DNA of 64,000 nucleotides from Butyricicoccus_A sp963588905 (GTDB lineage: Bacteria; Bacillota; Clostridia; Oscillospirales; Butyricicoccaceae): NCBI GenBank assembly GCA_963588905.1, contig CAVAJF010000037.1, positions 153,746 through 217,745 of the forward strand, given 5' to 3'. The translations under genes and the position numbers were made by a program. This document shows positions 40,049 to 49,193 of the stretch, in pieces. Each line of letters starts with the position of its first letter. Within the stretch, counting starts at the first letter, position 1. A model generated the notes under the pieces. It saw nothing but the letters and a program-made list of their open reading frames with translations. It was not told the origin of the DNA and did not search any database.

Positions 40049-42172
40049 ATGACAACGATTACTCATAAGTCATTTGATGAAGAGCGCGTGTTTAAGACCA
40101 CGTTCGCAGGTCGTGAGCTGACGGTTGAGACCGGTAAGGTTGCTCAGCTGGCAAACGGTTCCGCGCTGGTTCGCTACGGCGATACGGTTGTTCTCGTTAC
40201 CGCTACCGCTTCCCCGAAGCCGCGCGAGGGCGTAGACTTCTTCCCGCTTTCCGTTGATTTTGAGGAAAAGCTGTACGCAGTAGGCCGTATCCCGGGTTCC
40301 TTTATGCGCCGTGAGGGCAAGGCAAGCGAGCAGGCTACCATCGCCTCCCGCCAGATCGACCGCCCGATGCGCCCGTTGTTCCCGAAGGATCTGCGCAACG
40401 ATGTATCCATTGTGTGCACCGTAATGGGCAACGACTACGACAACTCCCCGCAGGTAACTGCTCTGAATGGTGCTTCCATCGCAGTTGCTATTTCTGATAT
40501 TCCGTTCAACTACACCGTAGCAGGCGTAGACGTTGGTCTGGTAGACGGCGAGTTCGTTCTGAACCCGACGCTGGAGCAGCGCCAGAAGAGCCTGATGGAC
40601 GTAACCGTTTGCGGCACCGCAGAGAAGATCGTTATGATCGAGGCTGGCGCAAAGGAAGTTCCGGAAGATCAGATGCTGGACGCTCTGCTGTTTGCACACG
40701 AGGAAATCAAGAAGATGTGTGCATTCATCGACTCCATCAAGGCAGAGATCGGCAAGCCGAAGTTTGAGTACGAGCACCATGATGTCGATCATGAGCTGTT
40801 CGACCAGATCGAAGCATTCGCACGCGCAAAGGTAGAGGTTGCCTTTGATACCGACGACAAGACCGTCCGTGACGCACGAATGCAGGTTGTCCGCGAAGAG
40901 ATCGACGAGATGCTGGGCGAAGAGGTTGCTACCGAGCGCGCTGCTGAGATCTCTGAGATCGTTGATAAGCTGTGCAAAAAGGTTGTTCGTCACTGGCTGA
41001 CCCAGGGCAAGCGCGTAGATGGCCGCGGCATGGAAGAAGTTCGTCCGCTGGCATCTGAGGTTGGCGTTCTGCCGCGCGCACACGGTACCGGCCTGTTCAC
41101 CCGTGGCCAGACACAGGTTCTGTCTGTCTGCACGCTGGGCACCCTGTCCGATGCACAGACGCTGGATACCATCTTCGAGCAGAAGGAGAAGCGTTATATT
41201 CATCATTATAACTTCCCGTCCTTCTCTGTTGGTGAGACCCGTCCGTCCCGCGGCCCTGGCCGTCGTGAGATCGGTCACGGTGCACTGGCTGAGCGTTCTC
41301 TGCTGCCGGTACTGCCGTCCGCAGAGGAGTTCCCGTATGCTATCCGCGTGGTATCTGAGGTTCTGTCCTCCAACGGATCCACCTCTCAGGGCTCTGTTTG
41401 TGGCTCCACGCTGGCTCTGATGGACGCAGGCGTTCCGATCAAGGCTCCGGTAGCTGGTATTTCCTGCGGTCTGATTACCGATGACGGTCAGGAGACCACC
41501 TTTACCGATATTCAGGGCGTTGAGGACTTCTACGGCGATATGGACTTCAAGGTAGCTGGTACCAAGAAGGGCATCACCGGTATTCAGGTAGATATTAAGG
41601 TTGACGGTCTGACTCCGTCCATCATCAAGGAAGCATTCCGCAAGTGCCGCGATGCTCGTTACAAGATCCTCGACGATGTCATGCTCAAGGCAATTGCTGA
41701 GCCGCGCGCTGAGGTTTCCAAGTGGGCACCGAAGACCATGACCATTCACATCAATCCGGACAAGATCCGTGATGTTATCGGCAAGGGCGGCTCTGTAATC
41801 CAGAAGATTACCGCTGAGTCCGGCGCAAAGGTTGACATCGCTGAGGACGGCACCGTCAGCATTTCTGCTATCAACGGTTCCGACGGCGAGAAGGCAAAGA
41901 AGATGATCGAGACCATCGTCAAGGATCCGGAAGTCGGCGATGTATTCTACGGCAAGGTTGTTCGTCTGATGGGCTTTGGCGCATTCGTACAGATCGCACC
42001 GGGCAAGGACGGTCTGGTTCACATCTCCAAGCTGGAGAAGCACCGTGTCGAGCGTGTAGAAGACGTTGTCAAGGTTGGCGATATGGTTTGGGTTAAGGTC
42101 ATTGAGATTGATGACAAGGGCCGTATCAACCTGTCCCGCAAGGACGTAAAGGAAGAAGAAAAGGTTCTGTAA
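40049..42172 (+). CDS. pnp: polynucleotide phosphorylase
   Basis: Phosphorolytic 3'-5' exoribonuclease and part of RNA turnover. The 707 residues contain two RNase PH domains (GRELTVETGKVAQLANGSA; GSVCGSTLALMDAGVPI), a linking helical domain, then KH (IRDVIGKGGSVIQKI) and S1 (GKVVRLMGFGAFVQI) RNA-binding domains. Length and order are standard. The ATG at 40049 follows AATAGGAGA. The 196-base spacer after rpsO holds a processing-type hairpin. A strong terminator ends the unit. Confidence 0.98.
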   Translation: MTTITHKSFDEERVFKTTFAGRELTVETGKVAQLANGSALVRYGDTVVLVTATASPKPREGVDFFPLSVDFEEKLYAVGRIPGSFMRREGKASEQATIASRQIDRPMRPLFPKDLRNDVSIVCTVMGNDYDNSPQVTALNGASIAVAISDIPFNYTVAGVDVGLVDGEFVLNPTLEQRQKSLMDVTVCGTAEKIVMIEAGAKEVPEDQMLDALLFAHEEIKKMCAFIDSIKAEIGKPKFEYEHHDVDHELFDQIEAFARAKVEVAFDTDDKTVRDARMQVVREEIDEMLGEEVATERAAEISEIVDKLCKKVVRHWLTQGKRVDGRGMEEVRPLASEVGVLPRAHGTGLFTRGQTQVLSVCTLGTLSDAQTLDTIFEQKEKRYIHHYNFPSFSVGETRPSRGPGRREIGHGALAERSLLPVLPSAEEFPYAIRVVSEVLSSNGSTSQGSVCGSTLALMDAGVPIKAPVAGISCGLITDDGQETTFTDIQGVEDFYGDMDFKVAGTKKGITGIQVDIKVDGLTPSIIKEAFRKCRDARYKILDDVMLKAIAEPRAEVSKWAPKTMTIHINPDKIRDVIGKGGSVIQKITAESGAKVDIAEDGTVSISAINGSDGEKAKKMIETIVKDPEVGDVFYGKVVRLMGFGAFVQIAPGKDGLVHISKLEKHRVERVEDVVKVGDMVWVKVIEIDDKGRINLSRKDVKEEEKVL

Positions 42173-42196
42173 GAACAACTTGCTGATTCTGAAAAT

Positions 42197-42233
42197 AAAA
42201 AGGCTGTATCCATAACGGGTACAGCCTTTTTGG
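42197..42233 (+). terminator. terminator of rpsO-pnp
   Basis: A 15-bp stem (outer arms AAAAAGGCTGTA and TACAGCCTTTTT) with a 5-base loop. Confidence 0.9.
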
Positions 42234-42344
42234 TACGATAGAAGATTGGAAAAATTTCCTTGTGTGCCGGAAAAACATCGTGCTACACGCGGACAGGACG
42301 GAATATCCTGTCAACAGATGGTCGGTGAGAGTTGATGCAAATGC

Positions 42345-42716
42345 TTACTTTTGCAATTTTCTCCACAGCGTGTATCCGGCGGTCAGTGCACCGGCATAGC
42401 GCAGCAGCAGCGTGTCCGAGGACAGCAGGACGGATGGCACCAGCGAGATGCCGCTCGGCAGCGGAAGCGCCAACGAATTGAGAACCGGCGCGAGAAACGG
42501 TGCAAGCGCCAGATATAAGGCGGGAATCGTGACGAAAACGATGGTTAATCCGTCGATATGGGACAGATGGCCGAGAAATGCACCGCAGACGGCAAGGGTA
42601 ATAAGGGTGACAACGTAGCTGGAATCTGGGGAAATCAGCGTTGTGGAAGCAAAATGACTGATGCTCAGGACAATGCAGAACATCGCGTCCCAGACCAGCA
42701 GATACAGCAGACGCAT
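42345..42716 (-). CDS. hypothetical membrane protein
   Basis: A 123-residue hydrophobic protein with about three to four predicted membrane spans (LLYLLVWDAMFCIVLSI, YVVTLITLAVCGAFLGHL, GLTIVFVTIPALYLALAPF). No family is recognised. AAAGGAG precedes the ATG on the minus strand. It lies alone between pnp and the radical SAM gene, and is divergent from the latter. Confidence 0.7.
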   Translation of the reverse strand: MRLLYLLVWDAMFCIVLSISHFASTTLISPDSSYVVTLITLAVCGAFLGHLSHIDGLTIVFVTIPALYLALAPFLAPVLNSLALPLPSGISLVPSVLLSSDTLLLRYAGALTAGYTLWRKLQK

Positions 42717-42826
42717 GGGGAAGAACTCCTTTCTGATTTGTGCACAGAATGTTCTTTCAGTATATCGTTATCTGAGAAAAAAAGCAAGGAATTGATAAAA
42801 GAACCTGCATTTCTGTCGAAAAAGAC

Positions 42827-42855
42827 TTGACAGAATGCAAAGAACGGCGTATATT
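42827..42855 (+). promoter_or_regulatory. promoter of the radical SAM-MarR operon
   Basis: Consensus TTGACA (42827-42832), 17-base spacer and TATATT (42850-42855). Confidence 0.82.
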
Positions 42856-42857
42856 AA

Positions 42858-42870
42858 CTTTCAGTGAAAG
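42858..42870 (+). promoter_or_regulatory. perfect palindrome at the transcription start, candidate MarR operator
   Basis: CTTTCA-G-TGAAAG lies 2 bases after the -10 and covers the likely start site. The operon encodes a MarR-type regulator, so autorepression at this site is plausible. Confidence 0.6.
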
Positions 42871-42893
42871 ATACTTAATTGGAGGCAAGCAAT

Positions 42894-44315
42894 ATGGCTG
42901 GATTAGCAGAGCTTTCGCATAAGGCTCAGAGAGCGGCAGCAAGTGTCATCATTGACCATGTGCTGTCCAATGCAAAGAAAGATAGAGAAAAGGCATTCCT
43001 CGACATTGTCGATTTCGCAGAGAAATTCTGGGGCGATGGTATGCCGAAGGAAAACTATGATAAGGTTCGCGAGGCGATTCGCCATCCGGAAGGAAACAAG
43101 TGGATTCGCTTTATCAACCGCGTGCTCGACGAGACCGACCCGCATGTCGCTAAGATGGCAGCCCTGAACTTGGGCTTTGAGGCGTTCTTCCGCGGCACCA
43201 AGGAGATTCGCAAGAACCGCAAGAAGTATGACTGCAACATCCCGTGGCTGATTCTGTTCGACCCGACCTCTGCATGTAACATGCACTGCACCGGCTGCTG
43301 GTCCGGCACGTATGGCCACAAGCACAACCTGTCCTTTGAGGACATGGATAAGATCGTAACGCAGGGCAAGGAACTGGGTGTCTATCTGTACATGATGACC
43401 GGCGGCGAGCCGCTCGTCCGCAAGAAGGACATTCTGAAACTGGCAGAAAAGCACAACGATGTAGAGTTCTCCCTGTACACCAATTCCACGCTGATTGACG
43501 AGGATTTCTGTAAGGAAGTCGTTCGTCTGGGCAATCTGACCTTCCAGCTGTCCATTGAGGGCACGCCGGAGACCAACGATGAGCGCCGCGGCGAAGGTCA
43601 TTACGCTGCTGTTATGCGCGCGATGGATCTGCTCAAGAAGTACGGCATTCTGTTTGGTACCTCGATTTGCTACACCAAACACAACATTGAAGCGGTTACC
43701 AGCGATGAGTTCCTCAAGATGATCTCTGACAAGGGCGCACGCTTTGGCTTCTACTTCCATTACATGCCGGTCGGCAACAATGCTGCACCGGAGCTGATGC
43801 CGACGATGGAGCAGCGCAAGTACATGATCGAGCGCATCCGCTACGTTCGCTCCAGCAAGTCCGACATCGAGTTCTACCCGATGGACTTCCAGAACGACGG
43901 CGAGTTTGTCGGCGGCTGCATTGCAGGCGGCAGAAACTACTTCCACATCAACTCTGCCGGTGACGCAGAGCCGTGTGTATTCATTCATTATTCCAACGCA
44001 AACATCCATGACAACTCGATTCTGGAGATCCTGCAGAGCCCGCTGTTCATGGCATATCATAACGGTCAGCCGTTCAACCACAACCATCTGCGTCCGTGCC
44101 CGATGCTGGAGAACCCGGAACTGCTGCAGAAGATGGTACATGAGACCGGCGCACACAGCACGGATTTGGAATCTCCGGAGCCGGTAGAGCATCTGTGCGG
44201 CAAGTGCAAGGACTATGCGGCTTGCTGGGCAAAGGAAGCTGACGAGATCTGGGCACATGAGACCCACAAGAAACCGAAGTATCAGAACTACAAGCCTTCT
44301 AACATTATTAAGTAA
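42894..44315 (+). CDS. radical SAM protein with SPASM-like C-terminal cysteines
   Basis: A 473-residue enzyme with the S-adenosylmethionine cluster motif CNMHCTGC (C-x3-C-x2-C) near residue 128, a TGGEP motif, and GTSICYTKHN and YMPVGNN in the barrel. The C-terminal part has cysteines in CIAGGRNYFHIN, GDAEPCVFIHY, RPCPML and CGKCKDYAACW, consistent with auxiliary clusters. About 115 extra N-terminal residues precede the motif. The start at 42894 follows TTGGAGG. It is co-transcribed with a MarR-type regulator. The substrate is unknown; no precursor peptide gene is seen. Confidence 0.88.
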   Translation: MAGLAELSHKAQRAAASVIIDHVLSNAKKDREKAFLDIVDFAEKFWGDGMPKENYDKVREAIRHPEGNKWIRFINRVLDETDPHVAKMAALNLGFEAFFRGTKEIRKNRKKYDCNIPWLILFDPTSACNMHCTGCWSGTYGHKHNLSFEDMDKIVTQGKELGVYLYMMTGGEPLVRKKDILKLAEKHNDVEFSLYTNSTLIDEDFCKEVVRLGNLTFQLSIEGTPETNDERRGEGHYAAVMRAMDLLKKYGILFGTSICYTKHNIEAVTSDEFLKMISDKGARFGFYFHYMPVGNNAAPELMPTMEQRKYMIERIRYVRSSKSDIEFYPMDFQNDGEFVGGCIAGGRNYFHINSAGDAEPCVFIHYSNANIHDNSILEILQSPLFMAYHNGQPFNHNHLRPCPMLENPELLQKMVHETGAHSTDLESPEPVEHLCGKCKDYAACWAKEADEIWAHETHKKPKYQNYKPSNIIK

Positions 44316-44334
44316 TGTGCAGAGGTGAATCGGT

Positions 44335-44787
44335 TTGGAGTATGAGAAATTGGCAAAAGAGCTGGTTGAGATGCAGGTGGAGAATGCGCGTCCATTGAGT
44401 TGGATTGCGGATTGCATTGCAGCCAGAGGAGAGGAACAGATTCTGTTGATGCTTGCGCATCGGAAGGAAGCCGTGTGCGCGGGAGATTTGACAGAGCATG
44501 TCGGTTTGACCTCCGGTCGTGTGGCCAATATCCTCAAGCAGTTAGAGCGCAAGGGATATATTGAGCGCACACCGGGCACAGATGATCGGAGAAAAGTTCT
44601 CGTTTGTCTGACGGAAACCGGATGGCAGTATGCCAAGGGCGTCTATCGAAAGGAATTGGACGGCTATGCATGGCTGCTGCGGGTTCTTGGTAAGGAGGAC
44701 GCGCGGGAGTTTATGCGTTTGCTCAAGCAAGGCGTCAATCTGCTCGGTGCGCATCATGAGGAACTGTTCCCCATGCCCAAAGGATAG
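44335..44787 (+). CDS. MarR family transcriptional regulator
   Basis: A 150-residue winged-helix protein (LTEHVGLTSGRVANILKQLERKGYIER, followed by the DDRRKVLVCLTETG wing). The start is TTG at 44335, with AGAGGTGA upstream, 19 bases after the radical SAM gene. A perfect palindrome at the operon promoter is the likely binding site, so it probably represses its own operon until a small ligand appears. Confidence 0.9.
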   Translation: MEYEKLAKELVEMQVENARPLSWIADCIAARGEEQILLMLAHRKEAVCAGDLTEHVGLTSGRVANILKQLERKGYIERTPGTDDRRKVLVCLTETGWQYAKGVYRKELDGYAWLLRVLGKEDAREFMRLLKQGVNLLGAHHEELFPMPKG

Positions 44788-44792
44788 GATGA

Positions 44793-44823
44793 GAAGCTGG
44801 GAGAAATCCCAGCTTCTTTTTTT
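44793..44823 (+). terminator. terminator of the radical SAM-MarR operon
   Basis: Ten-base perfect stem (GAAGCTGGGA with TCCCAGCTTC), 4-base loop and TTTTTTT. Confidence 0.9.
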
Positions 44824-44879
44824 GTACCTGACGAAACAAAAAGTTAACAGGATGTTTTAATAAAAAACCGCCAAAACAG

Positions 44880-44908
44880 TTCGCATCCGGTTTATTGTAT
44901 GTTATACT
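44880..44908 (+). promoter_or_regulatory. candidate promoter of the M16 peptidase gene
   Basis: TTCGCA (44880-44885), 17-base spacer and TATACT (44903-44908). About 60 bases separate it from the start. Confidence 0.55.
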
Positions 44909-44968
44909 AAAACAAACAGTAGAATAGAGAGATTCCTTTTACGGAATCGTCAAGGGAGAGATCGATTG

Positions 44969-46219
44969 ATGTATGATCGTATTACATTGCCAAACGGCGT
45001 GCGCATTGTAGCGGAATACGTACCGGGTATGCGCTCGGCAGCCGTTGGTATTTGGATTATGAACGGTTCCCGACACGAGCCGGAAGAACTCAGCGGCATC
45101 TCGCATTTTATCGAGCATATGGTGTTTAAGGGCACGGAGAAGCGCTCTGCGCAGCATATCGCCATTGCGATGGATGCCATCGGCGGACAGGTTAACGCTT
45201 TTACGACAAAAGAGTGCACCTGCTTTTACTTAAAGACGTTGGACAGACATCTCAAGACCGGTGTGGAAATCCTTGCGGATATGTTCCTGCATTCCACATT
45301 CAGCGAACGAGATTTGGAACTCGAGCGCGGTGTCGTTCTCGAAGAGATTGACATGTATGAGGATTCCCCGGAGGATGTCGCAACGGATAAAATTTTTGAA
45401 GCCTGCTATGACGGCTTCTCGCTGGGACGCCCGATTCTTGGCAAGGAAGAATGCCTGGATAAAATGACGGGTGACACCCTGCATACATATATGGATGAGT
45501 ATTATCGCCCGAAGGATACCGTGGTCGCTATCGCCGGCTCGTTTACCAAGGACGATATTCAGTTTATCTGTGAGCTGTTCTCTGAAATGGAGGGCAGCGG
45601 ACGCAATGTCATTGAACCGGCAGAATATGCGCCGAAGATTGTCGTTCGTCCGAAGGAAATCGAGCAGAATCATCTGTGCCTTGCCTTTCCGGGTCTGCCG
45701 ATTCGCGCAGAGGAACGCTATGTCAACGCGCTGATGGGAGCGATTTTGGGCGGCGGTATGGCGTCGCGGTTGTTCCGCACGGTGCGTGAGGAAAACGGTC
45801 TGTGTTACTCGGTATATTCATTTAACACCTCGCATGAGGACACGGGAATGTTTGCCATCTACACAGCGCTTGGAAAGGAGACCGAGCGCAAGGCAATCGA
45901 GCTGATTAAGCAAGAGTGCCTGCGTCTGGCAGAGGAAGGACCGGATCGCTCCGAGCTGCGCCGCTGCCGCGAACAGGCAAAGACCAATATGCTGCTTGGC
46001 TTGGAGAGCACATCGGGCAGAATGAATCAGCTGGGACGCAGTGAGATGTTCTTTGACCGCTCGTTGGAGCTGGACGAGGTCATTGCGCTGTATGATGCTG
46101 TCACAGAGGAAGATATTGCCCATCTGGCACGCAAAATCTTCAATTTTGAGCAGGCTTCGATTTGTGCAGTGGGAAAAGTACAGGATGAAGCATATTACGA
46201 AAAATTGCTCAGAGCATAA
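44969..46219 (+). CDS. mlpA: M16 family zinc peptidase
   Basis: Insulinase-type metallopeptidase of 416 residues. The N-terminal half has the inverted zinc motif HFIEH near 46-50 and the downstream ligand in LERGVVLEEIDMYEDSPED. The C-terminal half shows GGGMASRLFRTVREENGLCY, which forms the R/Y substrate-binding pair. In Bacillus the homologue follows pnp. I use ATG 44969, though an adjacent TTG is possible. Cellular substrates are not known for this branch. Confidence 0.92.
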   Translation: MYDRITLPNGVRIVAEYVPGMRSAAVGIWIMNGSRHEPEELSGISHFIEHMVFKGTEKRSAQHIAIAMDAIGGQVNAFTTKECTCFYLKTLDRHLKTGVEILADMFLHSTFSERDLELERGVVLEEIDMYEDSPEDVATDKIFEACYDGFSLGRPILGKEECLDKMTGDTLHTYMDEYYRPKDTVVAIAGSFTKDDIQFICELFSEMEGSGRNVIEPAEYAPKIVVRPKEIEQNHLCLAFPGLPIRAEERYVNALMGAILGGGMASRLFRTVREENGLCYSVYSFNTSHEDTGMFAIYTALGKETERKAIELIKQECLRLAEEGPDRSELRRCREQAKTNMLLGLESTSGRMNQLGRSEMFFDRSLELDEVIALYDAVTEEDIAHLARKIFNFEQASICAVGKVQDEAYYEKLLRA

Positions 46220-46234
46220 ACAACAGGCAAGCAA

Positions 46235-46270
46235 CGGCGCAGCAAGATTTGCTGCGCCGCTTTTGTTTTT
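46235..46270 (+). terminator. terminator of the M16 peptidase gene
   Basis: Eleven-base perfect stem (CGGCGCAGCAA with TTGCTGCGCCG), 3-base loop and CTTTTGTTTTT. Confidence 0.88.
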
Positions 46271-46302
46271 TCGCTAAGAAATTGTTAGGGGAGAATGGTA
46301 GG

Positions 46303-47829
46303 ATGAAACAGTATATTCTTTCGATTGACGCAGGCACAACCAGTGCCCGCTGCATTATCTTTGACCGGCAGGGCAGTCTGTGCGCGATGGCGCAGCGCGC
46401 CCTGCACATGGCATATCCGCACGATGGATGGGTGGAACAGGACGCACAAGAGATTTGGGAAGCCCAGCGCGCAGTCTGTCAGGAGGCAATAGACAAGCTG
46501 GGCATTCAGCCGGAGCAAATTGCGGCGATTGGCATAACGAATCAGCGCGAGACGACGATTGTTTGGGACAAGCAGACAGGAAAGCCGATTGCACCGGCGA
46601 TTGTCTGGCAGTGCCGCCGCACCGCTTCGATGGCAGAGGATCTGCGCGCCCGCGGTTTGGAGCCATATATCCGCAAGACGACGGGATTGCTCGTCGATGC
46701 CTATTTTTCTGCGACAAAGATCAGCTGGATTCTGGACCATGTGACGGACGCCAGACAGCGTGCCAAGCGCGGAGAGCTGCTGTTTGGCACCGTGGACAGC
46801 TGGCTGATTTGGAATCTGACGGGAGGCAGGCGGCATGTGACCGACGTGACCAATGCAGCTCGCACCATGCTGTTTGACATTCATAAGCGCGCGTGGGATG
46901 CCGCGATTTGCCGCGAGCTGGACATTCCGATGCAGCTGCTGCCGGAGGTCGTGCCGTCCAGCGGTATTCTCGGAGAGACCGAGCCGCAGCTGTTTGGCAC
47001 ATCCATTCCGATTGCCGGTGTGGCGGGAGACCAGCAGTCCGCGCTGTTTGGACAGACCTGCTTTGAGCCGGGCAATGCGAAGAATACCTATGGCACAGGC
47101 TGCTTCCTGCTCATGAATACCGGAGACAAGCCGGTAGAAAGCCACAACGGGCTTCTGACGACCATCGCTTGGGAAATAGACGGCAAGACAACTTATGCGC
47201 TGGAAGGCTCTGTATTTGTCGCAGGCGCGGCGATCCAGTGGCTGCGCGATGAGATGGGTTTGGTCAAGCAATCGGCGGATACCGAGGCGCTGGCGCAGTC
47301 TGTGCGCGATACCGGCGGCGTGTACTTTGTACCGGCGTTTACCGGCTTGGGAGCACCGTATTGGGACCCCTATGCCCGCGGAATGCTCATCGGTCTGACG
47401 CGCGGCACCAGCCGTGCGCAGGTCGTGCGTGCGGTACTGGAATCGCTGGCATATCAAACGGCAGATGTGCTGCGCGCGATGCAGCAGGACGCGGGCATTG
47501 CGCTGCAAACGCTGCGTGCCGACGGCGGCGCGAGTGCCAACAGCTTTCTCATGCAGTTTCAATCGGATATTTGCCATGTTCCGGTGACGCGTCCTGCCTG
47601 CGTGGAAACCACAGCGATGGGCGCGGCCTTTCTGGCGGGACTGGCCGTCGGCTTTTGGACGGATCTCTCGGACATCCAGCGCACGGTCACGGCGGAATGT
47701 ACCTTCCAGCCAAAGATGGACAGCGCACAGCGCATGAAAAAGCTCGCTGGCTGGGAAAAGGCGGTTTCTCGCTGCAGAGATTGGGCGAATGCTTCATACA
47801 ATACACAAGAAAGGACGGATGACAATTGA
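46303..47829 (+). CDS. glpK: glycerol kinase
   Basis: FGGY-family kinase producing glycerol-3-phosphate from glycerol and ATP. The 508 residues carry LSIDAGTTSARCIIFD (phosphate-binding), ITNQRETTIVWDK, the GDQQSALFGQ motif and GLGAPYWDPYARG. The ATG at 46303 follows AGGGGAG at 9 bases. The protein is normal length. Its stop overlaps the YitT start (TTGA), so both are translated from one mRNA. No glycerol facilitator or glpD gene is nearby. Confidence 0.95.
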   Translation: MKQYILSIDAGTTSARCIIFDRQGSLCAMAQRALHMAYPHDGWVEQDAQEIWEAQRAVCQEAIDKLGIQPEQIAAIGITNQRETTIVWDKQTGKPIAPAIVWQCRRTASMAEDLRARGLEPYIRKTTGLLVDAYFSATKISWILDHVTDARQRAKRGELLFGTVDSWLIWNLTGGRRHVTDVTNAARTMLFDIHKRAWDAAICRELDIPMQLLPEVVPSSGILGETEPQLFGTSIPIAGVAGDQQSALFGQTCFEPGNAKNTYGTGCFLLMNTGDKPVESHNGLLTTIAWEIDGKTTYALEGSVFVAGAAIQWLRDEMGLVKQSADTEALAQSVRDTGGVYFVPAFTGLGAPYWDPYARGMLIGLTRGTSRAQVVRAVLESLAYQTADVLRAMQQDAGIALQTLRADGGASANSFLMQFQSDICHVPVTRPACVETTAMGAAFLAGLAVGFWTDLSDIQRTVTAECTFQPKMDSAQRMKKLAGWEKAVSRCRDWANASYNTQERTDDN

Positions 47830-48695
47830 AAAAACTAATCCAAGAGTATTTTCTGCAATATCTGATGATTACGGCAGGCGCGATTCTCGCGGCATTTGCG
47901 CTGGAGGAGTTTCTGGTGCCGAATACCGTGCTGGACGGCGGCATCACCGGCATCAGTATCATCTTAAATCAGCTGACGCTGCAGCCGATTAGTATTTTTA
48001 TCGTGGTACTCAACCTGCCGTTTTTGCTGCTGGGCTTCCGCCAGCTCGGCAAACGGTTTTTCGTGAGCGGTATTTACGGCATGGTGATTTTTACCGTGTT
48101 TTTGGAGGTCTTTGCGGAATTTCAAAACGCGACGAGCTCGGAGCTGCTGGCGGTCGTGTTCGGCGGCGTATCGCTGGGTGTCGGCGTGGGCCTGGTACTG
48201 CGCAGCGGCGGATGTCTGGATGGCTCGGAAGTGGTTGCCATGATTGTGAGCAAGCGCAGCAATTTTTCGACCGGTCAGGTCATCTTTGGCATCAATGTGG
48301 TGATTTACGTGGCAGCGGGCTTTTTGTTCGGCTGGGATCGCGCGATGTACAGCCTGCTCACATACTTTATCAGCTTCAAGGTCATTGACATGGTAGAAGA
48401 AGGTCTGGAACAGGCCAAGGCGGCGATGATTATCACGGATCACTCCGGCTTGCTGGCGGATATGATTTATCAGCGGTTGGGACGCACGTGTACGATCCTT
48501 GAAGGCGAGGGACTCATCAGCGGCAAGAAGGTCGTGCTGTACTGCGTGCTGACACGATTGGAAATCAATGAGCTGAAACGCATCATCAAGGAATATGATG
48601 GCTCTGCCTTCGTCACGATCAGCGATGTGTCGGAAATTATCGGCAGACATATTAAAAGCTCTTCCGGTACACCGGAACAGGAAGAACCCGCCTGA
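47826..48695 (+). CDS. YitT family membrane protein (DUF161/DUF2179)
   Basis: A 289-residue protein with about five membrane helices in the first 200 residues (the first near 14-30), the conserved LDGGITGIS and GSGVGLVLRSGGCLDGSE-type motifs, and a C-terminal cytoplasmic DUF2179 domain (TCTILEGEGLISGKKVVLYC). YitT proteins are widespread in Firmicutes and of unknown transport function. It starts at TTG 47826 and overlaps the glpK stop. No clear terminator follows before the tRNA-Arg promoter. Confidence 0.9.
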   Translation: MKKLIQEYFLQYLMITAGAILAAFALEEFLVPNTVLDGGITGISIILNQLTLQPISIFIVVLNLPFLLLGFRQLGKRFFVSGIYGMVIFTVFLEVFAEFQNATSSELLAVVFGGVSLGVGVGLVLRSGGCLDGSEVVAMIVSKRSNFSTGQVIFGINVVIYVAAGFLFGWDRAMYSLLTYFISFKVIDMVEEGLEQAKAAMIITDHSGLLADMIYQRLGRTCTILEGEGLISGKKVVLYCVLTRLEINELKRIIKEYDGSAFVTISDVSEIIGRHIKSSSGTPEQEEPA

Positions 48696-48748
48696 AAAGC
48701 CTTAAAATAGGTTGTAAAAATGTTTTTTAAAAAAACTTAAAAATATTG

Positions 48749-48777
48749 TTGACAAAACGCCAAATACTTGGTATACT
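48749..48777 (+). promoter_or_regulatory. promoter of tRNA-Arg
   Basis: Consensus TTGACA (48749-48754), 17-base spacer and TATACT (48772-48777). Confidence 0.88.
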
Positions 48778-48818
48778 AATCAAGCAGTCAGGGATGACGC
48801 AAAAAACAAAAACGGTAT

Positions 48819-48895
48819 GCGCCAGTAGCTCAGCTGGATAGAGTGTTTGGCTACGAACCAAAAGGTCGGGGGTTCGAATCCCTTCTGGCGTACCA
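48819..48895 (+). tRNA. tRNA-Arg (anticodon ACG)
   Basis: A complete cloverleaf with a 7-bp acceptor stem (GCGCCAG with CTGGCGT), anticodon stem TTTGG/CCAAA around CTACGAA (anticodon ACG) and T-arm loop TTCGAAT. CCA is encoded. The wobble A is expected to be edited to inosine. Confidence 0.96.
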
Positions 48896-48938
48896 AGAGC
48901 ACTACTTGCTTTCGAGTAGTGCTCTTATTTTTTTTTCT
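48895..48938 (+). terminator. terminator of tRNA-Arg
   Basis: Twelve-base perfect stem (AAGAGCACTACT with AGTAGTGCTCTT) followed by a long T-run; the stem begins at the last base of the tRNA. Confidence 0.88.
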
Positions 48939-48957
48939 TAAAGTGAATGATAAGAAC

Positions 48958-48996
48958 AAAGCGTCTACTCAAAAAGAAGTAGACGCTTTCTCTTTT
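48958..48996 (+). terminator. second, backup terminator
   Basis: Perfect 12-bp stem (AAAGCGTCTACT with AGTAGACGCTTT), 8-base loop and CTCTTTTC, only 20 bases after the tRNA terminator. It could also end minus-strand transcripts. Confidence 0.75.
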
Positions 48997-49039
48997 CGTA
49001 AGAAAAATAAAAATATGCGGAAATAGATAAAAGGCTGTA

Positions 49040-49068
49040 TTGACATTCGGGGGGGGGAGTGGTACTCT
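49040..49068 (+). promoter_or_regulatory. candidate promoter of the two-component system with a G9 tract in its spacer
   Basis: TTGACA (49040-49045), a 17-base spacer containing nine consecutive G residues (49049-49057), then TACTCT (49063-49068). The leader is about 120 bases. A change in tract length would alter the spacer. Confidence 0.55.
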
Positions 49069-49193
49069 GAAAACTGTAAAAATGGATGAAATGGCAAATT
49101 TTGTTCAAATAAATTTCAAGACTGCGGCTGATCTGTTTGCCACTGTACGACGCGTGACATACGCAATATCTCAAGAAATGATGTGGAAACAAC

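Noticed and set aside
40070..42178. 702-codon open frame opposite pnp
   Set aside because: Arises from the codon pattern of pnp on the other strand; composition is not protein-like and no start signal exists.
49049..49057. G9 tract as a sequencing artefact
   Set aside because: Cannot be excluded, but its exact position between promoter hexamers made it worth reporting.
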